DNA of 64,000 nt from G965199725 sp965199725 (GCA_965199725.1 OZ241321.1:186001-250000); one strand, 5' to 3'; shown: positions 53,414 through 62,945, counted from the first letter of the stretch. Numbers and translations are program-made. The notes: generated by a model not told the origin, from the sequence alone.

Positions 53414-54943
53414 ATGGCGATGAATCAGCAACAATTTGATCAACTAGTAGAGCAGGACTATAACCGTATTCCAGTTTCACGAGAAATTCTAGCTGATCTA
53501 GATACGCCGCTCAGCATCTACCTGAAAGTAGCTAATGCGCCCTATTCTTACCTGCTTGAATCAGTATATGGTAGTGAAAAATGGGGGCGTTACTCAATCA
53601 TTGGTCTGCCATGTCAAACCATTGTGCGCGTTATTGACAAAGAGATTGCAGTATATTGCGATGGCAAGTTGACTGATAGCACTACCTGTGACGATCCATT
53701 ATCATGGATTGATGACTTCAGTGCCCGTTTTTCCGTCCCCCATCTGGATTATCTACCGCGCTTTAACGGTGGTCTGGTTGGTTATTTTGGTTATGATAGC
53801 GTACGCTATATTGAACCACGCTTAGGTGCATGTCCCAATCCAGACCCATTGCAATGCGCTGATATTTTGCTGATGGTTTCTGATAATTTGCTGGTATTTG
53901 ACAACCTGAGCGGAAGACTATTTGTTATCACCCATGCCAACCCAGATGATAACAATGCTTATCATCATGCCCAGCAAAAGTTAGATACTTTAATTGAAGA
54001 ACTGCGCGCCAGCGCACCAAACTACTATCCATCTGCCAGCAATAAAATTATCAGTGATAATGATTTTACATCTGATTTTAACCATGATGACTTTATCCAC
54101 GCCGTAGAACGCGCTAAACGCTATATCACTGATGGCGATATTATGCAGGTAGTGTTATCGCAGCGTTTATCCATCCCGTTTTCAGCGCCAGCAATTGATC
54201 TATATCGGGCGTTACGCACACTCAACCCATCTCCCTATATGTATTATTTTAACCTAGCTGATACCTGCATCGTTGGCTCATCACCAGAAATTTTAGTGCG
54301 TATGGAAGATAACGAGATTACTGTTCGTCCAATCGCCGGTACCCGCCCACGCGGTAATACAGCGACACAAGATAAGGCGCTGGCACGTGATCTACTGGCT
54401 GATCCCAAAGAGTTAGCTGAACATCTGATGTTGATTGATCTAGGCCGCAATGATATTGGTCGGATAAGTGAAACAGGTACAGTCATGGTTACCGATAAAA
54501 TGGTTATTGAACGCTATTCTCATGTCATGCATATTGTCTCTAATGTCAGCGGCAAGCAAAAGCCAAATATGACTACTATTGATGCGTTGCGTGCTACATT
54601 TCCTGCCGGTACGGTCAGCGGGGCTGCCAAAGTAAGGGCAATGGAAATTATTGACGAGTTAGAGCCAGTTAAACGTGGCATTTATGCTGGTGCAGTGGGT
54701 TATTTATCATGGTCGGGCAATATGGACACTGCTATTGCTATCCGCACTGCTATCATCAAGGATAATACGTTGCATATACAGGCTGGTGCTGGTATCGTCT
54801 ATGATTCTGTGCCAGAAATGGAGTGGCAGGAAACTCTCAACAAAGCACGCGCTATTTTCCGTGCAGTTGCCATGGCAGAAACCGGCCTTTATTACGATCC
54901 GGCTGATAAAGCAAACAGGTATTATCATGCTACTAATGATTGA
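53414..54943 (+). CDS. trpE: Anthranilate synthase component I
   Basis: TrpE makes anthranilate from chorismate. The 509-residue protein has the tryptophan-feedback motif LLESV near residue 47, GGLVGYFGYD, the catalytic PIAGTRPRG region and VGYLSWSGNMDTAIAIRT-type ends. The 105 bases upstream contain a 5-bp hairpin TGCCA/TGGCA but no leader peptide with tandem tryptophan codons. It overlaps trpG by 17 bases. Confidence 0.96.
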   Translation: MAMNQQQFDQLVEQDYNRIPVSREILADLDTPLSIYLKVANAPYSYLLESVYGSEKWGRYSIIGLPCQTIVRVIDKEIAVYCDGKLTDSTTCDDPLSWIDDFSARFSVPHLDYLPRFNGGLVGYFGYDSVRYIEPRLGACPNPDPLQCADILLMVSDNLLVFDNLSGRLFVITHANPDDNNAYHHAQQKLDTLIEELRASAPNYYPSASNKIISDNDFTSDFNHDDFIHAVERAKRYITDGDIMQVVLSQRLSIPFSAPAIDLYRALRTLNPSPYMYYFNLADTCIVGSSPEILVRMEDNEITVRPIAGTRPRGNTATQDKALARDLLADPKELAEHLMLIDLGRNDIGRISETGTVMVTDKMVIERYSHVMHIVSNVSGKQKPNMTTIDALRATFPAGTVSGAAKVRAMEIIDELEPVKRGIYAGAVGYLSWSGNMDTAIAIRTAIIKDNTLHIQAGAGIVYDSVPEMEWQETLNKARAIFRAVAMAETGLYYDPADKANRYYHATND

Positions 54944-55511
54944 TAATTACGATTCGTTTACCTACAATCTGGTACAATATTTCGGTGAGCTGGGAATGGA
55001 AGTTAAAGTATATCGTCACGATAAAATTACCCTAGCCGAAATTGAGCAGCTAAGCCCCGATTATATCGTTATTTCACCCGGGCCATGTACGCCTGATAAA
55101 GCGGGTATTTCTCTGGCGGTGATTAATCATTTTGCTGGCAAAAAACCGCTACTTGGCGTTTGTCTTGGTCACCAGGCTATTGGTCAGGCCTTTGGCGGTA
55201 ACATTGTTCATGCAAGGCAGATAATGCATGGAAAAACATCAATAATACATCATAATAATAATTCATTATTCAAAGGGTTAAATAATAAATTTAAAGCAAC
55301 ACGTTATCATTCATTAGTCATTGATAAGCAAACCCTGCCTACCTGTTTTACAATAACAGCATGGACACAGAATGATGATGGCAGCATGGATGAGATCATG
55401 GCCATTCAGCATACGACATTGGCAATTGTCGGAATCCAGTTTCATCCTGAATCAATCCTAACTGATCATGGTCATGCTATGTTAGCCAATTTTATCGATC
55501 AAAAAAGATGA
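54927..55511 (+). CDS. trpG: Anthranilate synthase component II (glutamine amidotransferase)
   Basis: TrpG supplies ammonia from glutamine to TrpE, and may also serve PabB. From the ATG at 54927 it has 194 residues starting MLLMIDNYDSFTYNLVQYF. The class I triad is present: the cysteine in GVCLGHQAIGQAFGG and the histidine-glutamate in GIQFHPESILT. The open frame extends upstream inside trpE, but that is not coding for TrpG. Confidence 0.96.
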   Translation: MLLMIDNYDSFTYNLVQYFGELGMEVKVYRHDKITLAEIEQLSPDYIVISPGPCTPDKAGISLAVINHFAGKKPLLGVCLGHQAIGQAFGGNIVHARQIMHGKTSIIHHNNNSLFKGLNNKFKATRYHSLVIDKQTLPTCFTITAWTQNDDGSMDEIMAIQHTTLAIVGIQFHPESILTDHGHAMLANFIDQKR

Positions 55512-56536
55512 TCAGAATGAATCTGCAAAATGCTATTAGTACTGTCGCACACCATCATGATTTATCTGCCAATACAATGCACGCAGTCATGGATCAAATT
55601 ATGACCGGCAAAGCCACGCCAGCACAAATTGGCGGTTTACTGGTTGGCCTTAGCATGAAAGGTGAAACGGTTAATGAAATAGCAGCAGCGGCTGAAGTGA
55701 TGCGCACGCTGGCAACTACCATTGATATTGAGGGTGATCATATCGTCGATACCTGCGGTACTGGTGGTGATGGTGCCCATACTTTTAACATTTCCACTGC
55801 AAGCGCCTTTGTAGCTGCTGCTGCTGGCGCCAAGGTTGCCAAGCATGGCAATCGCTCAATCAGCAGTCAATCAGGCAGCGCCGATCTGCTGGCAGCCGCT
55901 GGCGTTAATATCATGCTGTCAGCTGAAAAGGTAAAACAATGTATTGATCATATTGGTATTGGCTTTATGTTTGCACAAACCCACCACAGTGCAATGAAGT
56001 ATGCTATTGGCGTACGCCGAGATCTAGCAATGCCTACTATCTTTAACCTGCTTGGTCCGCTCACCAATCCAGCACATGCACCTAATCAAGTGCTTGGGGT
56101 ATTTGCCAAAAAGTGGCTAACGCCAATAGCCCAGGTACTCAAGCAGCTTGGTAGTCATCATGTATTGGTTGTCCATGCTAATGATGGCCTAGATGAAATT
56201 AGCATTGGCGCGCCTACCCACATTGCCGAACTAAAAAATGGCACGATAACTAACTTTTGCCTGTGTCCAGAGGATATAGGGTTGACGCGCGCTGATACCA
56301 AGCTGCTTGCTGTTAATGATGCTGAACATAGCCTTACAGTTATCAACGATGTATTTACCGGCAAACAGGGGCCGGCAAGAGACAGTGTCGTCCTCAATGC
56401 TGGCGCAGCTATTTATGCTGCTGGCCTTACGGGTACCCTCAATGACGGTATCAAACGCGCGCAACTATATATAGATAACGGCGGTGCGCAGCAAAAACTG
56501 GCTGCCCTCGTTAATTTCAGCCAAAGCCTACCATGA
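55508..56536 (+). CDS. trpD: Anthranilate phosphoribosyltransferase
   Basis: TrpD transfers phosphoribose to anthranilate. The 342-residue protein has the PRPP loop DTCGTGGDGAHTFNIST, KHGNRSISSQSGSADLL and the metal-binding DGLDEIS motif. Starts at 55508 and 55517 are both in frame; the first overlaps the trpG stop (ATGA). trpC overlaps its end by 4 bases. Confidence 0.96.
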   Translation: MIRMNLQNAISTVAHHHDLSANTMHAVMDQIMTGKATPAQIGGLLVGLSMKGETVNEIAAAAEVMRTLATTIDIEGDHIVDTCGTGGDGAHTFNISTASAFVAAAAGAKVAKHGNRSISSQSGSADLLAAAGVNIMLSAEKVKQCIDHIGIGFMFAQTHHSAMKYAIGVRRDLAMPTIFNLLGPLTNPAHAPNQVLGVFAKKWLTPIAQVLKQLGSHHVLVVHANDGLDEISIGAPTHIAELKNGTITNFCLCPEDIGLTRADTKLLAVNDAEHSLTVINDVFTGKQGPARDSVVLNAGAAIYAAGLTGTLNDGIKRAQLYIDNGGAQQKLAALVNFSQSLP

Positions 56537-57339
56537 GCGATCAGCCTAATATCTTAAGTAAGATTATCCAGCGTAAGCAACAGGAAATTGCTATACAACA
56601 AAAGCACACGCCGCTACAGAGGATAATTAAGATGGCAGAAGACGCTGGCACTCCGCGCAGGTTTGCTCATACCATTCAAGCGGCTATCAACACCAAAGGT
56701 ATCGCTGTTATAGCTGAAATTAAAAAAACATCGCCTAGTAAGGGGTTATTGCGCGATCAGTTTGCACCTGCTGACATTGCCAAAATTTATGCCAGTCATG
56801 GTGCAACTTGTTTGTCAGTATTAACCGATAATAAATTTTTTCAGGGTAGCGATGATCATCTCAAATCTGCACGCATCGCTTGTTCATTACCTGTTATCCG
56901 TAAAGATTTTATTATCGACCCTTATCAGATTTATCAATCACGGGCTATTGGCGCTGATGGCATTCTACTGATTGTTGCTGCTTTAGATGACAAGCAGTTA
57001 GATGATCTGGCACAGCTAGCGCTGGGACTGGATATGGATATACTGGTTGAAGTGCATAATATAAATGAACTTGACCGTGCGTTATTACTTAACTTGCCAT
57101 TAATCGGTATTAATAACCGCGACTTGACTACCTTTGCCGTATCGCTTGATACGACACTAACGTTACTAGATCATATCCCTGACCACTACACTGTTATAAG
57201 CGAAAGCGGCATTAATTCTGCCAGTGATATCAGCATGATGCGCGAGCATGGTGTGTATGGCTTTTTAATCGGTGAACTTTTGATGCGCGCTCCCGATCCA
57301 GGCAGGAAACTAGCAAGCCTTTTAACGGTAAAAAAATAA
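56533..57339 (+). CDS. trpC: Indole-3-glycerol phosphate synthase
   Basis: The 268-residue TIM-barrel enzyme forms the indole ring. Catalytic parts are AEIKKTSPSKGLL, CLSVLTDNKFFQGS, VIRKDFIIDPYQIYQS, GINNRDLTTF and ISESGI. It is not fused to TrpF. It ends a trpEGDC operon; trpF, trpB and trpA are not in the window. Confidence 0.96.
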   Translation: MSDQPNILSKIIQRKQQEIAIQQKHTPLQRIIKMAEDAGTPRRFAHTIQAAINTKGIAVIAEIKKTSPSKGLLRDQFAPADIAKIYASHGATCLSVLTDNKFFQGSDDHLKSARIACSLPVIRKDFIIDPYQIYQSRAIGADGILLIVAALDDKQLDDLAQLALGLDMDILVEVHNINELDRALLLNLPLIGINNRDLTTFAVSLDTTLTLLDHIPDHYTVISESGINSASDISMMREHGVYGFLIGELLMRAPDPGRKLASLLTVKK

Positions 57340-57430
57340 CAAGCTGATTATTCCAATCGTAAGACAATTAACAATAGCAAGACATAATGTGGCAGAATGA
57401 TACCTATGTAATTTTAGAACTTACCAACAC

Positions 57431-57832
57431 ATGAAAGCTAAGATAAAATGGATTGAGGACCTAACATTTTTGGGTCAGTCAGGCACAGGGCATAGCGTAA
57501 TAATGGATGCTAATGAAACGGCAGGTGCACGACCAATGGAGCTTTTGCTAATGGGCATGGGCGGTTGTAGCGTGTATGATGTAGTAGAGATGCTGAAAAA
57601 AAGTCGCCAAACCGTTTATGATTGCATGGTTGCTATTGACAGTGAACGCAGTATAAATGTACCAAAAGTATTTACCGCTATCCATATGCACTACACCGTT
57701 ACTGGTAAAAATATCAGCGAATCTCATGTTAAGCGTGCTATCAGCTTATCCACCAGTAAATACTGTAGTGCAGCAATCATGTTGGCAAAAACGGCTACTA
57801 TCAACTATGACTATCGCCTCGTCAATGTATAG
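57431..57832 (+). CDS. OsmC/YhfA-family redox protein
   Basis: The 133-residue protein has the OsmC fold with two redox cysteines: one in LMGMGGCSVYDVVEML near residue 46 and one in STSKYCSAAIML near residue 115. OsmC relatives reduce organic hydroperoxides with this pair; the YhfA branch, which this resembles in length and in the GARPMELLL motif, has no defined substrate. It often lies near trpC in gammaproteobacteria. Confidence 0.88.
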   Translation: MKAKIKWIEDLTFLGQSGTGHSVIMDANETAGARPMELLLMGMGGCSVYDVVEMLKKSRQTVYDCMVAIDSERSINVPKVFTAIHMHYTVTGKNISESHVKRAISLSTSKYCSAAIMLAKTATINYDYRLVNV

Positions 57833-57837
57833 TTAGT

Positions 57838-58245
57838 ATGATGAAGCGCCCGCCTGCAACGATCAGTATGCGCCATGTAGCACTGTTTGTCAGTGATATA
57901 GCCGCGTGTGAACATTTTTATGTTAACCTGCTGGGGATGGAAGTTGAATGGCGGCCTGATGCTGATAATGTTTATTTAACATCAGGCAACGATAACCTAG
58001 CACTACACCGTGCAAGCAGTAGTGATAATAATAGCTGTGGACAGCAAAAATTGGCACATATTGGCTTTATTATAAACACCCCACAAGAAGTTGATGACTG
58101 GTTTGAGTTTTTAAAACGTTACCAAGTGGTTATTCATCAGCCGCCTAAAACTCATCGCGACGGTGCCCGTAGTTTTTATTGCTACGATCCGGCCAATATA
58201 CTCGTACAGCTTATTTATCACCCACCAATTGCATCACTAAAATAA
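57838..58245 (+). CDS. VOC (glyoxalase/bleomycin resistance) family protein
   Basis: The 135-residue protein has two beta-alpha-beta-beta-beta modules: MRHVALFVSDIAACEHFYVNLLGMEVEWRPD and KLAHIGFIINTPQEVDDWFEFL, ending FYCYDPANILVQLIYHPP. Histidine and glutamate positions for a metal are present. The reaction is not known; members range from dioxygenases to lyases. It begins 5 bases after the OsmC gene and is probably cotranscribed. Confidence 0.88.
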   Translation: MMKRPPATISMRHVALFVSDIAACEHFYVNLLGMEVEWRPDADNVYLTSGNDNLALHRASSSDNNSCGQQKLAHIGFIINTPQEVDDWFEFLKRYQVVIHQPPKTHRDGARSFYCYDPANILVQLIYHPPIASLK

Positions 58246-58365
58246 CTTAGAGGGAAGCACCAATAGCAGTTTTATGATCTGCTTTTGATACTGTAGAATA
58301 TAGTATTTAGAATGACCACCTTACCCATCTGCTAAAAAAGTAAACCATTACCATTGGTCTTCAGT

Positions 58366-59043
58366 ATGAATTCAGCGTTAGCGACAATTTTAACAGCATA
58401 TAGCACCCAATCACATCAGGAATATGCTAAGCAAATACACAGTCTTTCAAAAGATACAATCATTGCTCTATTTACAGATTTATTAACAGCCTATATTAAT
58501 GATAAAAATTCATCAACATTAAGAGAGTTTATTACTGCTACTTTAGCAAGCTATACGCACAGTGACACTAAAATAGGATTTAACGGTTTTAAGCATACAA
58601 CAACGGGTCAATCTATTGCTTGTGAAGCTAAGCCTAAAAACATCTCTAGTCAAGATTTTGAGAATTACCAGTCTGGTAAGAGAAAAACCTTTCATAAATT
58701 GAGAGGTAACGGCAACTTTACCGATTACACTTGGGCAAGACTTAATAAAGATAGGCAGGAAAACTTAAATATGTTGGTAAGTGGATTTGTTGATGGCAGG
58801 CTAATCTATTTATTGGAGTTTCCATTTTCAGCACAATCTTTTATCAATAAATTAACAGTGCAGTTACAAGCTAAATTTCCCAATGGAGATCAAGCAGGTT
58901 ACTATTTGCGTAGTGCTCATTTTTCTTATAAAGACTATATTGGCAGTAATGAATTAAAAGTCATTTATTGCGCTAATAACCTAGAAAAATACCAACAATT
59001 TATTGTTGGCGAGTTTTACCAAAAATTATTGCAAATAAAATGA
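58366..59043 (+). CDS. Probable type II restriction endonuclease
   Basis: The 225-residue protein has no clear named family by eye. It lies directly before a DNA methyltransferase gene, which begins inside its stop codon, and it has a candidate PD-(D/E)xK-type site: KIGFNGFK followed by IACEAKPKNI, where E-x-K would be the catalytic pair. The C-terminal half is basic and aromatic (AHFSYKDYIGSNELKVIY). ATG at 58366 is preferred to a TTG at 58354. The call is based mainly on the partner gene. Confidence 0.65.
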   Translation: MNSALATILTAYSTQSHQEYAKQIHSLSKDTIIALFTDLLTAYINDKNSSTLREFITATLASYTHSDTKIGFNGFKHTTTGQSIACEAKPKNISSQDFENYQSGKRKTFHKLRGNGNFTDYTWARLNKDRQENLNMLVSGFVDGRLIYLLEFPFSAQSFINKLTVQLQAKFPNGDQAGYYLRSAHFSYKDYIGSNELKVIYCANNLEKYQQFIVGEFYQKLLQIK

Positions 59044-59879
59044 ATAAAATTATTCATAGCGACGCACTAACTGCATTAAAAAAACTAGCAGCTAATACAA
59101 TAGATGTAGGCGTGACTTCACCGCCTTACAATAAACAAGAAAATAAAAAAGGATGGTTAGTTAAAAATGTTCAATATGACAATGCCTGTGATAAATTACC
59201 AGAACAGACTTATCAGGTACAACAAATTGAAGTTTTAAACGCGTTATACCGAATCATTAAACCCGGCGGCTCTTTTTTTTACAACCATAAAATTCGCTGG
59301 GAAAGAGGCGAATTGCTCCACCCTATGAGTTGGTTGCCACAAACTAGCTGGACTATTCGCCAGGAAATTATTTGGGATAGAAATATTGCTGCCAACATCA
59401 GAGGTTGGCGTTTTTGGCAAGTAGAAGAAAGAATATATTGGCTTTATAAGCCCATAGATAATAAAAAAATTGGTCAGGAATTATTATCTAAACATGCTAA
59501 ATTAACTTCTATCTGGCGTTTTCCACCTGAAGGAAAAAACTCTCACCCTGCTGCTTTTCCGCTGACATTACCTTTACGCGCTATTTATGCTGTCACAAAT
59601 GAAAACAAAGGCATTATTATTGACCCATACTCTGGTAGCGGCACAACGTTAGTGGCTGCTAAGTTATTGGGACATGATTACATAGGCATTGATATGTCAC
59701 AGAAATATATTGATATGGCTAACGATAGAATTAATAATTGCCACAATGAAAGAGAGATGTTCTTACAGGAAATGGCAAAACACAGCGTAAAAGATACATT
59801 TTCCAATAAAAAGAAACACAATAAACATGTCGGCAAATTTGCACCAAAAAAAGAAATTGATCAAATGGGACTACTTTAA
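59040..59879 (+). CDS. Beta-class DNA methyltransferase of a type II system
   Basis: The 279-residue protein has the catalytic motif TSPPYN near residue 29 and the SAM-binding motif DPYSGSGTTLVAAKLLGHDY near residue 200. This order (catalytic motif first) defines the beta class, which makes N4-methylcytosine or N6-methyladenine. A central IRQEIIWDRN segment is likely part of target recognition. It starts inside the stop of the upstream nuclease gene, as restriction-modification partners often do. The recognition sequence cannot be told. Confidence 0.88.
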   Translation: MNKIIHSDALTALKKLAANTIDVGVTSPPYNKQENKKGWLVKNVQYDNACDKLPEQTYQVQQIEVLNALYRIIKPGGSFFYNHKIRWERGELLHPMSWLPQTSWTIRQEIIWDRNIAANIRGWRFWQVEERIYWLYKPIDNKKIGQELLSKHAKLTSIWRFPPEGKNSHPAAFPLTLPLRAIYAVTNENKGIIIDPYSGSGTTLVAAKLLGHDYIGIDMSQKYIDMANDRINNCHNEREMFLQEMAKHSVKDTFSNKKKHNKHVGKFAPKKEIDQMGLL

Positions 59880-59958
59880 ATAAACATTATAACTACTTAC
59901 TAGCTTGATTTAATCGTACTTATCTAAAACACTAGACTTGTTTTACAGTAATTAATGC

Positions 59959-59987
59959 TTTGCTAACATGAATTGGATGGCTATAAT
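59959..59987 (+). promoter_or_regulatory. Sigma-70-type promoter of the tRNA-Leu gene
   Basis: TTTGCT at 59959-59964 and a perfect TATAAT at 59982-59987 are 17 bases apart. The expected start of transcription lies about 8-10 bases before the mature tRNA end at 60003. The spacing is ideal and no coding sequence overlaps it. Confidence 0.7.
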
Positions 59988-60002
59988 TAGCCACCTTAAG
60001 TT

Positions 60003-60087
60003 GCCGGGATGGCGGAACTGGTAGACGCGCTGGATTCAAAATCCAGTTTCTTCGGAAGTGGGGGTTCGATTCCCCCTCCCGGTACCA
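60003..60087 (+). tRNA. tRNA-Leu (anticodon CAA)
   Basis: The sequence folds as a class II tRNA. The acceptor arms are GCCGGGA and TCCCGGT, the anticodon stem is CTGGA/TCCAG with loop TTCAAAA (anticodon CAA, reading UUG), a long variable arm lies around TTTCTTCGGAAG, and the T arm is GGGGGTTCGATTCCCCC. The 3' CCA is encoded (ACCA at 60084-60087). It resembles E. coli leuX. Confidence 0.97.
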
Positions 60088-60123
60088 CTTAAACTATCTT
60101 TGCTCGGTATTCAATAGATAGCT

Positions 60124-62037
60124 TTATTTACTTAAAGCAAGTAACAACTTATTCAGACGTTTTACATAAGCGCCCGGATCATCCAGTTGCCCGCCTTCAG
60201 CGAGCAGTGCTTGGTCAAATAAAATTAATGACCACTCTTTAAATTTTCTGTTGTCTTCTTCGCTATTTAAACGCTTTACCATTGGGTGTTTTGGGTTCAA
60301 TTCAAACACCGGTTTGGTGCTACCTACCTTTTGGCCAGCAGCTTTAAGCATGCGTTCAAGATTAGCGCTCATATCATGGCCTTCAACCACTAAACAAGCA
60401 GGTGAATTAGTTAAACGCTGGGTGATACGTACATCCTGAACCTTATTACCAAATACTTTTTTCACCCGCTTGATGAGATCAGCAAATTTTTTGTCAATTC
60501 TTTCTTGGGCTTTTTTCTCACCCTCATCTGCAAGCTCACCTAAATCTAAATCGCCTTTAGCGACTGATTGTAATGATTTACCGTCAAATTCGGTCAACGC
60601 ATTTACCATCCATTCATCGACACGATCAACCAATAACAAGACCTCAATATCCTTTTTGGCAAATACTTCAAGATGGGGGCTGTTTTTTGCTGCAGTAAAG
60701 TTCTCTGCCGTGATGTAATAAATTTTATCCTGCTTGTCTTTCATGCGGTCAACATACTCCGCTAAGGACACCGTTTGCGTCTCTGAACCAGATTCTGTTG
60801 TAGCAAAACGCAATAATTTTGCCAGCGCGTCCTTATTGGCAAAATCTTCGCCTAAGCCTTCCTTTAGTACCTGACCAAACTCCTGCCAGAATGTAGCATA
60901 TTTGTCAGTATCATTTTTCGCCATTCTGACCAGTTCGCTAAGCACTTTTTTCACTGAAGCATTACGAATGGTGTCAATTGTCTTACTGCTTTGTAAAATC
61001 TCGCGGGAGATATTAAGCGGCAAATCGTCAGTATCAATTACGCCACGAATAAAGCGTAAATAACGCGGCAGCAGCTCTTCAGCATTTTCCATAATAAACA
61101 CGCGCTTTACATATAATTTAAGGCCGTGACGACGCTCACGATCCCATAGATCAAAAGGTGCTTTTGCCGGAATAAATAGCAGGGAAATATACTCAGTTTT
61201 ACCTTCTACCTTGTTATGAAACCACGCAAGTGGATCCTGAAAATCATGAGCAACTTGCTGATAAAATGTCTTGTAATCATCATCGCTGATGTCACTTTTA
61301 GGCAATGTCCACAATGCCGTTGCCTTGTTGACTGTTTCGTCTTCCAAAACCACCGATTCATCAATATCGCCCTCTTCATTTGGTACAGGGTCTTTCGCCA
61401 TGACGATGGGTACACTAATATGATCAGAGTATTTTGTTATGATGTTACGCAAGCGCCAGCTAGTTAAAAATTCATCCTGATCCTCACGCAAATGCAAAGT
61501 AATTTCAGTGCCGCGCACTGGCATATCAATCGTTTCAACAGTAAATTCGCCCTTGCCTTCTGATTGCCATTGCACACCCTGCTCAGCAGTAAGCCCTGCA
61601 CGACGAGTTTTTAGGGTCACTTTATCAGCAACGATAAACGCAGAGTAAAAGCCAACGCCAAACTGACCAATTAGCTGAGAATCTTTAGCCTTGTCCCCTG
61701 TCATATTGTCAAAGAATTTTCTGGTACCGGAATTGGCAATAGTACCGATATTGTCTACTACTTCTTCTCGGCTCATGCCAATACCATTATCACTCACAGT
61801 GATAGTTTTGGCATCTTTATCAAAGGCTACGTGAATTGCTAGTTCGGCATCATCCTCATAAAGCCCATCATTAGATAAAGCCTCAAAACGTAACTTATCT
61901 GAGGCATCTGCCGCATTAGAAATGAGTTCGCGTAAAAATATTTCTTTATTGCTGTACAATGAGTGGATCATCAGATCCAGTAATTGCGACACTTCAGTCT
62001 GAAAACCCAGCGTTTCCTTACTTGCATCAACAGTCAT
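60124..62037 (-). CDS. htpG: Chaperone HtpG (Hsp90)
   Basis: The 637-residue protein begins MTVDASKETLGFQTEVSQLL and contains the GHKL ATPase motifs NAADASDKLRFEAL, DNGIGMSREEV and IGQFGVGFYSAF, the middle domain with KLYVKRVFIMENAEELLPRYL and the dimerising C-terminus. Two close ATGs exist (62043 and 62037); GGAGG lies 3 and 9 bases before them, favouring the second. A sigma-32-like promoter lies just upstream at 62080-62107. Confidence 0.96.
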   Translation of the reverse strand: MTVDASKETLGFQTEVSQLLDLMIHSLYSNKEIFLRELISNAADASDKLRFEALSNDGLYEDDAELAIHVAFDKDAKTITVSDNGIGMSREEVVDNIGTIANSGTRKFFDNMTGDKAKDSQLIGQFGVGFYSAFIVADKVTLKTRRAGLTAEQGVQWQSEGKGEFTVETIDMPVRGTEITLHLREDQDEFLTSWRLRNIITKYSDHISVPIVMAKDPVPNEEGDIDESVVLEDETVNKATALWTLPKSDISDDDYKTFYQQVAHDFQDPLAWFHNKVEGKTEYISLLFIPAKAPFDLWDRERRHGLKLYVKRVFIMENAEELLPRYLRFIRGVIDTDDLPLNISREILQSSKTIDTIRNASVKKVLSELVRMAKNDTDKYATFWQEFGQVLKEGLGEDFANKDALAKLLRFATTESGSETQTVSLAEYVDRMKDKQDKIYYITAENFTAAKNSPHLEVFAKKDIEVLLLVDRVDEWMVNALTEFDGKSLQSVAKGDLDLGELADEGEKKAQERIDKKFADLIKRVKKVFGNKVQDVRITQRLTNSPACLVVEGHDMSANLERMLKAAGQKVGSTKPVFELNPKHPMVKRLNSEEDNRKFKEWSLILFDQALLAEGGQLDDPGAYVKRLNKLLLALSK

Positions 62038-62079
62038 TACCATATGCCTCCGTTGGCTTTTTATAGTCAAACAGCAAAG

Positions 62080-62107
62080 TGGGGGCAATCTGGTCGGAAT
62101 TCAAGCC
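62080..62107 (-). promoter_or_regulatory. Heat-shock (sigma-32-type) promoter of htpG
   Basis: On the minus strand GGCTTGAA is followed after 14 bases by CCCCCA, matching the sigma-32 consensus (CTTGAA, 13-17 bases, CCCCAT) at nearly every position. The spacing to the htpG start leaves a leader of about 30 bases. The match is strong and the gene is a classic heat-shock target, so the call is well supported. Confidence 0.85.
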
Positions 62108-62153
62108 TTAATAGAACAATTACAAGGTAATCGTTATTTATTGACAAGTTGCC

Positions 62154-62927
62154 TTAGCCATGATGGTGCCTAATAAATACCCACTCATTGGTGTTTGACA
62201 TCTGTGGACTAAATTGATAACCATCACTATCAAATGCTTTAAGTTGTTCAGGTGTATGCAGTTCATTATCAATCATATATCGACTCATCAAACCACGCGC
62301 TTTTTTAGCATAAAAGCTGATTATTTTATACTGACCGTTTTTCCAATCCTTAAACACTGGTGTGATAATTCTGGCATTTAGCTTATCCACATGCAATGCT
62401 TTGAAATATTCATGGGAAGCAAGATTAATCAACACGCCATCCTCTAAAGCAGGTGTTGACTCAATAGCCAGCGTCAACCTTTCGCCCCAAAAATCATATA
62501 GATTATTGCCACGGGATGTTTTTAGCCTAGTGGCCATTTCTAAGCGGTAAGGCTGTATCAAGTCAAGCGGCTTAAGTACACCATACAGACCAGATAAAAT
62601 ACGTATATGTCGCTGACAAAACATCAGCCCCCCTTCATCAAACATCTCTGCGTTAAGCCCGGTATATACATCACCCTTAAACGCCAGCACAGCTTGTTTT
62701 GCATTATCTGAATCAAACGGCAGATGCCAAGATAAATATCGTATCAGATTTAACCCTGCCAGCTCATCACTTATCTTCATCAACCTTGCAATATCAGTAA
62801 CCGACAGTTTTTTAAGTACCTTGATAAGTAGCGCTGATTGATCTAAGTAATCAGGCTGGCTAAACAGATCAGTAATAGGCGGCGTATCAAAATCTACTTT
62901 TTTAGCAGGGGAAACAATCGCAAGCAT
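62154..62927 (-). CDS. yaaA: Peroxide stress protein YaaA (DUF328)
   Basis: The 257-residue protein starts MLAIVSPAKKVDFD and has the family motifs FKGDVYTGLNAEMF, HIRILSGLYGVLKPLDLIQPYRLEM and ISFYAKKARGLMSRYMI. E. coli YaaA lowers free iron and DNA damage during peroxide stress and has a DNA-binding fold. It is monocistronic or paired with the DUF4389 gene 19 bases upstream. Confidence 0.94.
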   Translation of the reverse strand: MLAIVSPAKKVDFDTPPITDLFSQPDYLDQSALLIKVLKKLSVTDIARLMKISDELAGLNLIRYLSWHLPFDSDNAKQAVLAFKGDVYTGLNAEMFDEGGLMFCQRHIRILSGLYGVLKPLDLIQPYRLEMATRLKTSRGNNLYDFWGERLTLAIESTPALEDGVLINLASHEYFKALHVDKLNARIITPVFKDWKNGQYKIISFYAKKARGLMSRYMIDNELHTPEQLKAFDSDGYQFSPQMSNTNEWVFIRHHHG

Positions 62928-62945
62928 TGGTGGATTAAAGATGTC

